Assembly (NCBI GenBank): GCA_958403905.1
Contig: CATXZD010000014.1
Span: forward strand, 1-64,000
Reading direction: 5' to 3'
Length of the DNA stretch: 64,000 nt
Source: an uncultured Ruminococcus sp.
Lineage (GTDB): Bacteria > Bacillota > Clostridia > Oscillospirales > Acutalibacteraceae
Both the position numbers and the translations under genes were made by a program. Below the pieces are notes generated by a model. The model saw nothing but the letters and a program-made list of their open reading frames with translations, was not told the DNA's origin and made no database searches. This document shows positions 25,951-36,500 of this stretch, piece by piece (within the stretch, counting starts at the first letter, position 1; every line of letters starts with the position of its first letter).

Positions 25951-26680
25951 TAATGTTTTGATAAAGGTTGACAACCTCTGTAAGTCATTTGACAGTGTTG
26001 ACGTTCTTAAAGGCATCAACGCCGAAATTCATAAGGGCGACGTAATGGTTGTAATCGGTGCGTCCGGCTCGGGTAAATCTACCTTCCTGCGTTGTCTTAA
26101 CAGACTTGAAGAGCCTACCGGCGGAAAAATCTATTTTGAAGGAACTGACATCACCGATCCGTCTGTAAATATAAATGTTCACAGGCAGAAAATGGGTATG
26201 GTTTTTCAGCAATTCAATCTTTTTCCCCATATGACGGTTATGAAAAACCTGACTTTAGGACCGATTAAGCTTCTCAAAAAAAGCAAGGCGGAAGCTGAAA
26301 AAAAGGCTATGGAGTTGCTTGAAAGGGTGGGACTTGCCGACAGGGCCACTGCATATCCCTCGCAGCTTTCGGGTGGTCAGAAACAGAGAATCGCAATCGT
26401 TCGTGCTTTGTGTATGGATCCTGACGTTATGCTCTTTGACGAGCCGACAAGCGCACTTGATCCCGAAATGGTAGGAGAGGTACTTGAGGTAATGAAGCAG
26501 CTCGCAAAAGAGGGTATGACTATGGTAGTTGTTACTCACGAAATGGGCTTTGCACGAGAAGTAGGAACAAATGTTGTATTTGTTGATGACGGTGTAATAG
26601 TCGAGCAGGGCGAGCCTAAGGAGTTTTTTGAAAACCCCAAGAATAAGCGATTAAAAGACTTTTTGTCCAAGGTGCTTTAA
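25940..26680 (+). CDS. Amino-acid ABC transporter ATP-binding protein
   Basis: GlnQ-type ATPase, 246 residues. Walker A GASGSGKSTFLRCLN lies near residue 37, Q-loop MVFQQFNLFPHM near 89, signature LSGGQKQRIAIVRAL near 140, Walker B VMLFDEPTSALDP near 163, and the H-loop VVVTHEMGF near 196. The start is GTG 25940 (MTTDNVLIKV): the GAGGAGGT at 25923-25930 is 9 bases upstream, inside the permease gene. A GTG-less longer reading from 25919 begins before that site. Confidence 0.95.
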   Translation: MTTDNVLIKVDNLCKSFDSVDVLKGINAEIHKGDVMVVIGASGSGKSTFLRCLNRLEEPTGGKIYFEGTDITDPSVNINVHRQKMGMVFQQFNLFPHMTVMKNLTLGPIKLLKKSKAEAEKKAMELLERVGLADRATAYPSQLSGGQKQRIAIVRALCMDPDVMLFDEPTSALDPEMVGEVLEVMKQLAKEGMTMVVVTHEMGFAREVGTNVVFVDDGVIVEQGEPKEFFENPKNKRLKDFLSKVL

Positions 26681-26788
26681 TTTCCTGATTCAATATCAAA
26701 ACAGCGTGTCTGAATGAATTATATAATTTTTAATATATATTCTCAGAAACATTGATATTTACTGACAATTTAATCATTCAATAAAATA

Positions 26789-26823
26789 ATGCCTGTTTTA
26801 ACTTTACAAAACAGGCATTTTAT
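26789..26823 (+). terminator. terminator after the ABC operon
   Basis: AATGCCTGTTTT pairs with AAAACAGGCATT across a short loop, followed by TTATTG. It closes the ABC operon. The 100 bases before it are AT-rich with no gene I can support. Confidence 0.85.
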
Positions 26824-26865
26824 TGTATTATATTAGTAATTATAAATTATAATGAGGTGTTAATA

Positions 26866-27579
26866 ATGCAACCAAAATATAAGAGAATTTTATTAAAGCT
26901 TTCAGGTGAATCGCTTGCAGGCGAAATGAAAAACGGAATTGATTTTGATACAGTTCTCAAATTCTGCGAGCCTATCAAAAAATGTGTAGAAGCAGGTGTT
27001 GAGGTAGCAATTGTAGTCGGCGGCGGCAACTTCTGGCGCGGAAGAAGCTCCGGCGAAATGGATAGAACAAGAGCAGATCATATGGGTATGCTTGCAACAG
27101 CAATAAATGCTCTCGGAGTTTGCGATGCTCTTGAACAACTCGGTGTTGATGTCAGAGTTCAGACGGCAATCAATATGCGCCAGGTAGCAGAGCCTTATAT
27201 CAGAAACAAGGCTATTCGTCACCTTGAAAAGGGCAGAGTAGTAATTTTCGGTTGCGGAACAGGTAATCCGTTCTTCAGCACCGACACAGCAGCAGCGCTG
27301 CGTGCAGCTGAAATTGAAGCTGATGTAATTATGAAGGCTACAATGGTTGACGGTGTTTATGACAGCGATCCCAAGACTAACCCAAATGCCGTTAAGTACG
27401 ATACTGTTTCATTCCACGAGGTTTTAAATAAAGACCTTGCCGTAATGGACAGCACAGCAGCCTCACTTTGCAAAGATAATGATATTCCGATTCTCGTGTT
27501 CAGCATAGAAGATCCTGATAATATTTACAAAGCAGTATGCGGAGAGAATATCGGCTCGCTTGTTAACAGCAGAGATTGA
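26866..27579 (+). CDS. pyrH: UMP kinase
   Basis: Phosphorylates UMP to UDP, a bacterial amino-acid-kinase-fold enzyme. KRILLKLSGESLAG lies at the N-terminus, VVGGGNFWRG near residue 48, and NPFFSTDTAAALRAAEI near 130 are family signatures. It has 237 residues from ATG 26866; GAGGTG is 6-7 bases upstream, and the GTG at 26857 is part of that site. It begins the cluster pyrH-frr-uppS-cdsA-dxr-rseP-ispG-polC, conserved in Firmicutes; rpsB and tsf, often upstream, are not in the window. Confidence 0.97.
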   Translation: MQPKYKRILLKLSGESLAGEMKNGIDFDTVLKFCEPIKKCVEAGVEVAIVVGGGNFWRGRSSGEMDRTRADHMGMLATAINALGVCDALEQLGVDVRVQTAINMRQVAEPYIRNKAIRHLEKGRVVIFGCGTGNPFFSTDTAAALRAAEIEADVIMKATMVDGVYDSDPKTNPNAVKYDTVSFHEVLNKDLAVMDSTAASLCKDNDIPILVFSIEDPDNIYKAVCGENIGSLVNSRD

Positions 27580-27625
27580 TTAATTTTACAGAAAAATACA
27601 ATAATTATTTAGGAGGCATTGAAAT

Positions 27626-28180
27626 ATGCAGGCACAGTTAAAAAAAGCAGACGAAACTATGGGCAGAAGAATTGATCATATGTGCAAGGAATTTTCCGAG
27701 ATAAGAGCAGGCAGAGCAAATCCTGCTGTTCTTGATAAGGTAAAGGTTGATTATTACGGTGCACCTACTCCCGTAAATCAGCTTGCTGCTGTTTCCGTGA
27801 CAGAAGCCCGTACTCTTACTATTCAGCCGTGGGACGTTTCGGTATTAAAGCAGATTGAAAAGGCTATCCAGACTTCCGAAATCGGTATCAATCCGCAGAA
27901 TGACGGCAAAATCATCAGACTTATTTTCCCTCCGCTTACCGAAGACAGACGTAAGGAAATTGTTAAAGATGTTCAGAAGATTGCTGAAGAAACAAAAATT
28001 CAAATCAGAAACGCTCGCCGTGACACAATTGAAAAGCTCAAAGCTATGAAAAAGGCAGGCGAGCTTACAGAAGACGACTTAAAGCAGGGCGAAAAGAAAA
28101 CTCAGGATTTAACCGATAAATACATTAAAAATATCGACAAGCTTTCAGCTGATAAACAGAAAGAAATTTTGGAGATGTAA
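27626..28180 (+). CDS. frr: Ribosome recycling factor
   Basis: Splits post-termination ribosomes with EF-G. The 184-residue length and the motifs FSEIRAGRANPAVLDKVKVDYYG near the N-terminus and RRDTIEKLKAMKK near residue 133 identify it. AGGAGG lies 10 bases before the ATG. It ends one base before uppS. Confidence 0.97.
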   Translation: MQAQLKKADETMGRRIDHMCKEFSEIRAGRANPAVLDKVKVDYYGAPTPVNQLAAVSVTEARTLTIQPWDVSVLKQIEKAIQTSEIGINPQNDGKIIRLIFPPLTEDRRKEIVKDVQKIAEETKIQIRNARRDTIEKLKAMKKAGELTEDDLKQGEKKTQDLTDKYIKNIDKLSADKQKEILEM

Positions 28181-28181
28181 A

Positions 28182-28925
28182 ATGGCTCTATTCGGCAAAA
28201 ATAAGAAAACCGAAGTGCTGAGCGAATCGGTACTTCCCGTTCATATAGGAATAATTATGGACGGCAACGGAAGATGGGCAAAAAAACGAGGACTTCCGCG
28301 AAAAGTCGGTCATTCCGCAGGAGCTAAAACCTTTCGTAAAATCACAAGATACTGTTCAGACATAGGAGTTAAATACCTTACAGTTTATGCGTTTTCGACT
28401 GAGAACTGGAAACGCCCTGAGGACGAGGTGCGCTCACTAATGAAGCTCTTTAAGTCCTATCTTGAGGAGGCGCTTGCAGACTTCAAGGACGACAGTATTG
28501 TTGTAAAATTCATAGGTGATAAGTCACCTTTTGATGAAGATTTGCGTAAACTTATGATTGAAAACGAGGAAAGCTCAAAAGACCGTGACGGTATGGTTTT
28601 GAATATTGCTATGAATTATGGCAGTAGAGATGAAATTGTGCGTGCCGTAAAAAATATATGCAAAGATGTGCAAAGCGGAGCTGTTTCGGCTGAAAATATT
28701 GACGATCAGCTGATTTCCGATTATCTGTACACGAGCGGTCAGCCGGACCCTGATTTAATTATCAGACCGAGCGGAGAATACAGAATTTCTAATTTCTTGC
28801 TTTGGCAGTCTGCTTATACTGAATTTGTAATAATGAACAAGCTTTGGCCTGATTTTGAAAAATCAGATTTGGATGAAGCGCTGAAAATTTATTCTCAAAG
28901 GAACAGACGCTACGGCGGAGTATAA
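28182..28925 (+). CDS. uppS: Undecaprenyl diphosphate synthase
   Basis: cis-Prenyltransferase that extends farnesyl diphosphate to C55, the carrier for peptidoglycan and other wall polymers. HIGIIMDGNGRWAKKRG near residue 21 has the catalytic Asp, followed by GHSAGAKT, and near the end LIIRPSGEYRISNFLLWQSA and DFEKSDL. It has 247 residues. It starts one base after frr and feeds the wall pathway in which murB and the flippase act. Confidence 0.96.
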   Translation: MALFGKNKKTEVLSESVLPVHIGIIMDGNGRWAKKRGLPRKVGHSAGAKTFRKITRYCSDIGVKYLTVYAFSTENWKRPEDEVRSLMKLFKSYLEEALADFKDDSIVVKFIGDKSPFDEDLRKLMIENEESSKDRDGMVLNIAMNYGSRDEIVRAVKNICKDVQSGAVSAENIDDQLISDYLYTSGQPDPDLIIRPSGEYRISNFLLWQSAYTEFVIMNKLWPDFEKSDLDEALKIYSQRNRRYGGV

Positions 28926-28978
28926 TTCTGAAATTCAATAAAACTACAGTTGTTTTCTTAAAAAGAGAGTTGATAAGG

Positions 28979-29809
28979 ATGAAATCATTAAAGCCGAGAT
29001 TACTTACTGCGGTCGTCGGAATTACCCTGCTTGTGGGTATATTAATTTTGGGCGAAATTTGTAATCCGATAATAGGTATAATCGTTGGAATAGCGAGTGC
29101 TTTTATGGTAGGCGAATATCTTCACGCAAAAAATATGCTGAATAATTTTTGGATTTCAATACCGTGTATGTCGTTTGCGGTTTTATGTTCAATTCTTGTT
29201 TCAACGCAATTTGTGTATTTGCTGCTTACGTTGTTTATAATTTTCAGCTTTGCAGTACTGATAATAAATCATAGTGTTCTGTCATATATTGACCTTGTAT
29301 ATGCTGTTTTCGGAACAATGCTTATTTCTTTCGGAATGAGTGCCTTACCGCTTATGTGCAGCAGCGGAGTGGGAGTGACTTTCTTCTTTTGCACAACTTT
29401 TGCATTGCCGTGGATGGCAGACGCAGGCGGATTTTTTATAGGAGCAAGTTTGGGAAAACACAAGCTTTGTCCGAATATCAGCCCTAAAAAGACGGTTGAG
29501 GGTGCTTTTGGCGGAGTTGCTTTTTGTTTTGTGACTGCTTTGCTGATTGGGTTGATCTTTCAGTTTTTAGTTATGCCCGGAGTAAAATTCAACTTCTGGG
29601 CGCTTGCAGTTCTCGGACTAGTTGACGCTCCTGTTTCAATTCTTGGTGATTTGAGCTTTTCACTTATAAAAAGAAGCTTAAAAATAAAGGATTACGGTTC
29701 AATTTTTCCCGGACACGGCGGAATGCTTGACAGATTTGACAGCATAATATTTACTGCACCCGTTTTGGTTGCAGTAAACCAGTTTATTCCTTTTATAACT
29801 TTGGTGTAA
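28979..29809 (+). CDS. cdsA: Phosphatidate cytidylyltransferase
   Basis: Makes CDP-diacylglycerol from phosphatidate and CTP, the entry to phospholipid synthesis. It is a membrane protein with about eight segments. The family signature is complete near the C-terminus: SLIKRSLKIKDYG, FPGHGGMLDRFDS. The product is 276 residues from ATG 28979. A TTG at 28970 is in frame, but the AAGAGAG site fits the ATG with about 10 bases. dxr begins 1 base after its stop. Confidence 0.94.
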   Translation: MKSLKPRLLTAVVGITLLVGILILGEICNPIIGIIVGIASAFMVGEYLHAKNMLNNFWISIPCMSFAVLCSILVSTQFVYLLLTLFIIFSFAVLIINHSVLSYIDLVYAVFGTMLISFGMSALPLMCSSGVGVTFFFCTTFALPWMADAGGFFIGASLGKHKLCPNISPKKTVEGAFGGVAFCFVTALLIGLIFQFLVMPGVKFNFWALAVLGLVDAPVSILGDLSFSLIKRSLKIKDYGSIFPGHGGMLDRFDSIIFTAPVLVAVNQFIPFITLV

Positions 29810-29810
29810 A

Positions 29811-30959
29811 ATGATTAAGTTTATTTCTATTTTAGGTTCAACAGGCTCTATCGGCACCCAAACGCTTGATGTTGTCGATAAGCTTGGATTAAAAGTTGTT
29901 GCCTTAACTGCTTCAACAAATATTTCATTGCTTGAAAAACAGGTTAGAAAATATAAGCCTCGTCTTGCAGTTGTTTTTGACGAATCAAAGGCAAAAATAT
30001 TTAAAGATAATATAAAAGATACTGGTACTATAGTAATGTCAGGAATGGATGGACTTATTGCCGCCGCAACTGTTGAAAGCGCCGAGCTTGTGCTTAATTC
30101 CGTTGTAGGAATGGTCGGATTAAAACCCACGATTTCTGCGGCAAATGCAAAAAAAGACATTGCCCTTGCCAACAAGGAAACACTTGTTGCAGGAGGAAAT
30201 CTTGTTACTGGTGCGGTAAAAAATAACGGTGTAAAGCTTTTGCCTGTTGACAGCGAGCACTCTGCAATTTTCCAGTGCTTGCAGGGAATGCCAAAATCAA
30301 AATGTCTTAAAAAGCTTATTCTTACAGCTTCCGGTGGTCCGTTCTTTGGTAAAACAAAAGAACAGCTTAAAAGCGTTACCATTGAACAGGCGCTAAATCA
30401 TCCCAACTGGAGTATGGGCGCAAAAATCACTGTTGATTCTGCAACTATGATGAACAAAGGACTTGAAATAATAGAAGCAAGCAGGCTTTTTGATGTGTCG
30501 GGCGATGATATCGACGTTGTTGTTCACCGTGAAAGTATAATCCATTCGATGATTGAGTACAGCGATAATTCAGTTATTGCGCAGCTCGGACTGCCTGATA
30601 TGCGAATTCCTATTCAGTATGCGGTAACATATCCCGAGCGATTTCCTTCTCCCGTTGGTGAGCTTAATCTCTCACAAATCGGAAAACTCACGTTCTTTGA
30701 ACCCGATTATAACACATTTAAGTGCCTTGAGGCTTGTAAAAAAGCACTCTCGATGGGCGGTGCCGCTACTGCAATCGCAAACGGTGCCAATGAAGAGGCG
30801 AATATGCTTTTCAGACAGGGTAAAATTTCTTTTCTTGATATTGGCGAGCTCGTCAGCGGTGCAGTTGACAGTATCAAAAATTTTGAGCCTAAAAATGTTG
30901 AAGATGTTCTTTCTGCCGATAAACTTGCAAGGCAGTATGTTATGGAGAATGTAAAATAA
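29811..30959 (+). CDS. dxr: 1-deoxy-D-xylulose 5-phosphate reductoisomerase
   Basis: Second MEP pathway enzyme, converting DXP to MEP with NADPH and Mg2+. The Rossmann motif ILGSTGSIGTQTLDVVD lies at residues 6-22, ALANKETLVAGG near residue 120, PVDSEHSAIFQCL near 145 and SVVHRESIIHSMI region near 240. The length of 382 is normal. It follows cdsA with one base between. Confidence 0.96.
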   Translation: MIKFISILGSTGSIGTQTLDVVDKLGLKVVALTASTNISLLEKQVRKYKPRLAVVFDESKAKIFKDNIKDTGTIVMSGMDGLIAAATVESAELVLNSVVGMVGLKPTISAANAKKDIALANKETLVAGGNLVTGAVKNNGVKLLPVDSEHSAIFQCLQGMPKSKCLKKLILTASGGPFFGKTKEQLKSVTIEQALNHPNWSMGAKITVDSATMMNKGLEIIEASRLFDVSGDDIDVVVHRESIIHSMIEYSDNSVIAQLGLPDMRIPIQYAVTYPERFPSPVGELNLSQIGKLTFFEPDYNTFKCLEACKKALSMGGAATAIANGANEEANMLFRQGKISFLDIGELVSGAVDSIKNFEPKNVEDVLSADKLARQYVMENVK

Positions 30960-31039
30960 TTTTATTTTGTAACACTTTTTACGGTGCACAAAAGTAATAT
31001 CGTTTGCGGTAATTTGATGTATGGAGTTGAAGTTTTTTA

Positions 31040-32416
31040 ATGCAGATTTTGACCACAATAGCTTTAATAATAATCGGTGTTCTGTTTTTTATGCTGATTA
31101 TTTTTTCTCACGAGTTTGGACATTTTATAACCGCAAAGCTATCCGGTGTAAAAGTAAATGAGTTTGCAATCGGTATGGGTCCAAGACTGTTCGGATTCAA
31201 AAAGGGTGAAACCGAATATACTTTTAGACTTTTCCCAATAGGCGGATATTGTGCAATGGAGGGAGAAGACGAGGACAGTGACGAGCCTCGCGCATTTAAT
31301 AATGCAAAAGTTTGGAAGAGAATGATTATCATAATCGCAGGTGCAGTTATGAACATTCTTCTCGGTTTTATACTTATGTTTGCCTACACCGTTCAGTCCG
31401 ACAGCTACGCTTCTACTACAGTCAGTCAGTTTGCCCCAAACTCATATAGTGCGAACTGCGGTTTGCAGGAAGGCGATAAAATTGTTGAAGTAAACGGCTA
31501 TTCCGTTTGGAATATGCGTGATTTGCAGTTTGGCATTGCAACACTGCAATGCCAGGAAGTTGATGGCAAATCTCTTGAAGTTTATAAAGAGGACTGCACA
31601 AACTCTGCCTATGATGTTTACGCAGACCTCGCTGTAGGAAACAAGCTCGAGGGCGAAAAAGCACAGGAATTTTATGATATGCTTTGTAACGGCTGTACAA
31701 AAATCAATACAGCCAAGAGCAAAGAAAACGCTAAAAAATATCTTGATGATGTTTGCATATCGTTATATGAATATTTTGATATTAAGGACTATAAGCTCCC
31801 GACGATAACCGAAAAAGACGAACGCGAACGTTTCATTGCTGACTTAAAGGTTGTTCGTGACGGTGAAACAATTGAGCTTGACGATGTTCAATTCTTCACA
31901 TATTATGCAACTGATGAGGATAAAGCGGCAGATAAGCCATCGGTATCATTTGATTTTTATGTAGATGAAATTGAAAAAAATGTAGGCACAGTGTTAAGTC
32001 AAACTTTTTCCGAAACCTGCTCTATGGCTAAAACAGTATGGACTTCGCTTGTATGGCTTGTACAGGGGAAGTTTTCGTTTACTGACCTTTCAGGTCCTGT
32101 TGGAATTGCAAGCGCAGTAACACAGGTTGCTTCACAGGGACTTGAAAACAGTTTTGGAAGCGCAGTAAACAATATTTTGTTTGTAATGATATTAATTACC
32201 GTAAATCTCGGCATAGTAAATATGCTTCCTTTCCCGGCTCTTGACGGCGGACGTTTCCTGTTCCTGCTTATTGAATGGATTTTCAGAAAACCGATCCCGA
32301 GAAAAGCGGAGCAAATTGTAAATGCGGCAGGACTTGTATTGCTGATGGTATTTATGATAATTGTGTCGCTAAAAGATTTATGGCAGTTGTTTACGGGTAC
32401 ATTACCGGGAATGTAG
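31040..32416 (+). CDS. rseP: RseP/RasP-type site-2 protease with enlarged PDZ region
   Basis: Zinc metalloprotease that cuts within the membrane, for example of anti-sigma factors and remnant signal peptides. HEFGH (residues 28-32) is the zinc site and NMLPFPALDGGRFLF near residue 395 carries the third ligand. About four membrane segments. The single PDZ domain begins near residue 142 (LQEGDKIVEVNGYSV) but is interrupted by about 90 residues (roughly 172-262) with five cysteines, before resuming at LKVVRDGETIEL. This makes it 458 residues, longer than B. subtilis RasP (about 420). Confidence 0.93.
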   Translation: MQILTTIALIIIGVLFFMLIIFSHEFGHFITAKLSGVKVNEFAIGMGPRLFGFKKGETEYTFRLFPIGGYCAMEGEDEDSDEPRAFNNAKVWKRMIIIIAGAVMNILLGFILMFAYTVQSDSYASTTVSQFAPNSYSANCGLQEGDKIVEVNGYSVWNMRDLQFGIATLQCQEVDGKSLEVYKEDCTNSAYDVYADLAVGNKLEGEKAQEFYDMLCNGCTKINTAKSKENAKKYLDDVCISLYEYFDIKDYKLPTITEKDERERFIADLKVVRDGETIELDDVQFFTYYATDEDKAADKPSVSFDFYVDEIEKNVGTVLSQTFSETCSMAKTVWTSLVWLVQGKFSFTDLSGPVGIASAVTQVASQGLENSFGSAVNNILFVMILITVNLGIVNMLPFPALDGGRFLFLLIEWIFRKPIPRKAEQIVNAAGLVLLMVFMIIVSLKDLWQLFTGTLPGM

Positions 32417-32432
32417 CAAAACGGAGGATAAA

Positions 32433-33479
32433 ATGAGCAGTAAAATTCAGGTTAAAGCAGGAAATGTAGCAATTGGCGGAGGCGCAGAAATTTCGGTACA
32501 GTCAATGCTAAATATACCTTCAACTGATATTGCGGGTTCTATAAAACAGGCAATTCAGCTTGAAAAGGCAGGCTGCCGGATAATTCGTGCGGCAATTCCG
32601 AATATGGAAGCTGTAAAGCTTATTCCTGCTTTAAAAGAGGCGGTAAGTGTTCCGATTGTTGCCGACATTCATTTTGACTATAAGCTTGCGCTTGAAGCAT
32701 GCGCGGCAGGCGTTGATAAAATAAGAATAAACCCCGGTAATATCGGCTCGGACGATAGGGTAAAAGCAGTGGCAAATGCCTGTAAGATAAGAAACATTCC
32801 TATAAGAATCGGTGTAAATTCAGGTTCCCTTGAAAAGGAAATTCTTGCTAAATACGGTCATCCCACACCGCAGGCTCTTTGTGACAGCGCACTTTATCAC
32901 GCTTCACTTCTTGAAAAATTTGATTTTAATGACATAGTGCTTTCAATGAAAAGTTCCACAGTTTCAACAATGGTAGAGGCTTATGAGCTTGCATCACAGC
33001 AGTGTGACTATCCGCTTCACCTCGGAGTTACTGAGGCTGGAACGGAACGAATGGGGATCATAAAATCTTCAGCGGGCATAGGCTCACTTTTACTTCACGG
33101 AATCGGTGATACAATCAGAGTATCATTAACCGCTGACCCTGTAAAGGAAGTTTATGCGGCTTTCGATATTTTGAAGGCGCTTGATATTCAAAAGAGTGGT
33201 ATTCAGTTCGTATCCTGCCCAACCTGCGGGCGTACAAGAATTGACCTTGTAAAGATTGCAGGTGAGGTAGAGGAAAAACTTAAAGACTGCAAGAAAAATA
33301 TCAAGGTAGCCGTTATGGGATGTGTTGTAAACGGTCCCGGCGAAGCAAGAGAAGCTGACATCGGAATAGCAGGCGGCGACGGCTGCGGACTTGTTTTCAA
33401 AAAGGGCGAGATAATTTGTAAAGTGCCCGAAGAAAAACTTGTTGACGCACTTGTAGAAGAAATTGAAAAACTGCCTTGA
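32433..33479 (+). CDS. ispG: (E)-4-hydroxy-3-methylbut-2-enyl-diphosphate synthase
   Basis: Iron-sulfur enzyme of the MEP pathway, making HMBPP from MEcPP. The cluster cysteines are in CPTCGRTRIDL (near residue 264) and VMGCVVNGPGEAREADIG (near residue 295). At 348 residues it is the short bacterial form. The TIM-barrel part includes VADIHFDYKLALEA near 76 and KIRINPGNIG near 92. ATG follows ACGGAGGA. Confidence 0.96.
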   Translation: MSSKIQVKAGNVAIGGGAEISVQSMLNIPSTDIAGSIKQAIQLEKAGCRIIRAAIPNMEAVKLIPALKEAVSVPIVADIHFDYKLALEACAAGVDKIRINPGNIGSDDRVKAVANACKIRNIPIRIGVNSGSLEKEILAKYGHPTPQALCDSALYHASLLEKFDFNDIVLSMKSSTVSTMVEAYELASQQCDYPLHLGVTEAGTERMGIIKSSAGIGSLLLHGIGDTIRVSLTADPVKEVYAAFDILKALDIQKSGIQFVSCPTCGRTRIDLVKIAGEVEEKLKDCKKNIKVAVMGCVVNGPGEAREADIGIAGGDGCGLVFKKGEIICKVPEEKLVDALVEEIEKLP

Positions 33480-33579
33480 CAACAGGTGGTTATGATAAAA
33501 CTTCCTTTTAAGATGTGACGAAAAAAGTACATTATATAATTTATAATGAATGAAAGTCTATAATAAAGGAAGTCACAAG

Positions 33580-36500
33580 ATGAATAATGTTAATACTGAT
33601 AATTTAAAATCCGGCAGAAGGAATCGTATGAAAACTATTGGCGAAGTATTCAGTTCACTGTTTGGTACTGCCTGCTTTTCTCAGACAGTATCAAACGGCG
33701 TAATTACAAAATTAAATATTGCAACTGAAGCCCGTTCGGTTACCCTTTGGGTAAATTTCGACGGGCTTGTTGAGCGTAATATGCTTTTTGATGCTGAGCA
33801 GGCAATTGCAAAAATTTTACAAGTTTCATCGGCAGTTATTAAGCCTCATTTTCCGTCATCTCTTTTTTCAGCTGAATATTTTTCACAGCTTTACATAGCA
33901 ATTAAGCGTGAAATTCCTAGCATAAACGGGACGCTGAATAATGCGGAAACAAAGCTTGATGACAATATTCTTACCATAAATCTGTTAAACGGCGGCAAAA
34001 GCTTGCTTGACGCCAAGGGTTTTGACAAAGCACTTAAAAACATTATATATGAAGAATTTGATTTGCGTATAGATGTTAAGTATTCGGGTACTCTTGAGAT
34101 AAAAGCTGACAGCTCCGAGTATATTGACGCAATAAAAAACGCTGAAAAACAGGTTCAACGCGAAAACCTCTCTAAAGCCGCTGATTTTTATCGTGAAGAA
34201 ACCGAGAATTCCTCACAAATTAAAGATAAAAAATTTGAAGATACAGCAAATGAAATTGAAATCCGTGAGGGCAAATTTGCAACACCGCAGATTATTCAGT
34301 CGTCAATTCGTCCTCTCTACGGCAGAAGCATAAGAGGAAAAATGATTCCGATTAGTTCTATTGCCGGTGATTCAGGACGAGTTGTAATCTGGGGTGATGT
34401 TTTTGACCTTGAAAAGCGTGTTACAAAGTCAGGCGATAAAAATATTTTTACGATTGATATAACCGACTACACAGGTTCTACAACCGTAAAAGTGTTTAAT
34501 ACAATTCAGGAGTCTGCTTCTGTTGATTCGATTCGCAAGGGCGACACTATCGCTGTTATGGGTGATGTGGAATACGATAAATATGCAGGAGAGCTTGTTG
34601 TAAACGCACGTTCAATCGGTACAGCACAAAAGGTAAAGGTTGTTGACAATGCTGAGAAAAAGCGTGTAGAGCTTCATCTCCATACAAATATGTCACAGAT
34701 GGACGCTGTTACTTCAGCAGGCGACCTTGTAAACCGCGCATACAAATGGGGTCATAAAGCAATTGCCATTACCGACCACGGTGTTGCACAGGCATTTCCC
34801 GATGCAATGAAAGCTGCGGATAAAATAAATAAAGATGAAGAAAAAATTAAAGTTATTTATGGAGTGGAAGCTTATTTTATGGATGACCTCGTAGAGTCTG
34901 TAAGAGGTGAAGCTGATACTTCGTTTGACGGAACATTTATTTGTTTTGATATTGAAACAACGGGACTTTCTGCTGCTCGTGACAAAATCACCGAAATTGG
35001 TGCCGTAAAGGTTGTAAACGGTGAAATTACCGATACTTTTTCAACTTTTGCCAATCCCGAAATGCCTATACCACAAAAAATAACACAGCTTACGGGCATA
35101 ACCGATGAAATGGTAAAGGATGCTCCGTCCCAAAGCAAAGCCGTATCAGATTTTCTTGAATTTGCAGGAGACAACGTGCTTGTCGCTCACAATGCCCCGT
35201 TTGATACTTCTTTTATCCGTAAAGCCTGCGAGAATATGGGCATAGAGTATAACTATACCTCGATTGACACCGTTGCAATTTCTCGTGCAATTCTGCCTGA
35301 TATAAAAAACTGCAAGCTTGATACGGTAGCAAAATATTTACGTCTGGGCGATTTTAACCACCACAGAGCGACAGATGATGCAGAAATTCTCGCTAAAATA
35401 TTTATAAGTCTTAGCAATCGCTTAAGAGATGATTACGCAATAACAAAAACTGACGAAATTAATACAAAAATTGCCGGCGGTGATTTTAAAAAATTGCCGA
35501 CCTATCATCAAATAATTCTTGTAAAGAATAAAACAGGCCTTAAAAATCTCTATAGATTAATTTCATACGGCCACCTTAACTATTTTTACAAAAAGCCGAG
35601 AATTCCCAAAAGTGAGCTTGTAAAGTACCGTGAGGGGCTTATAATAGGCTCAGCCTGTTGTGCAGGTCAGCTTTATGACAGCATTTTAGCAGGAAAACCC
35701 TGGGCAGAATTAAAACAGATAGCGTCTTTTTATGACTATCTTGAAATTCAGCCTACAGGCAATAATGCCTTTCTCATCAGGGATGGCAGATTTGAAACAG
35801 AAGAGGAACTGCACGAAATAGATCGTACAATAATAAAGCTTGCAAAAGAACTCGGCAAGCCTGTTTGTGCAACCTGCGACGTTCATTTTATGGATCCGAC
35901 AGATTCGGATTTCAGAAAAATTCTTATGGCAGGGCAGGGTTTTAAAGACGCTGAAGAACAAGCTCCGCTTTATTTTAGAACTACTGCCGAAATGCTCAAG
36001 GAGTTTGAGTGGCTCGGCAAGGACAAGGCGTACGAGTACGTAGTTGAAAACCCGAATAAAATTGCCGATATGTGCGAAAGCATACGTCCTATTCCTAAGG
36101 GAACATTTCCTCCGAATATTGAGGGCGCACAGGAGCAGCTTATAGATATTACATGGAAAAGAGCTAAGGAAAAATACGGCGATCCTCTTCCGGAAATAGT
36201 TAAAGCCCGACTGGACAAGGAACTCAATTCAATCACAACTTATGGTTTCTCGGTGCTTTATATGACTGCGCAAAAGCTTGTTGCAGACAGTGAAGCTCAC
36301 GGATATCTTGTTGGCTCACGAGGTTCGGTAGGTTCTTCTTTTGTTGCTACAATGTCGGGTATTTCCGAGGTTAATCCTCTTTGCCCGCACTATATATGCC
36401 CGAAGTGCAAGCACAGCGAATTTATCACAGACGGAAGCTACGGTTCGGGTTTTGACCTTCCGCCAAAGGATTGTCCCGAGTGCGGAACAAGAATGGATCA

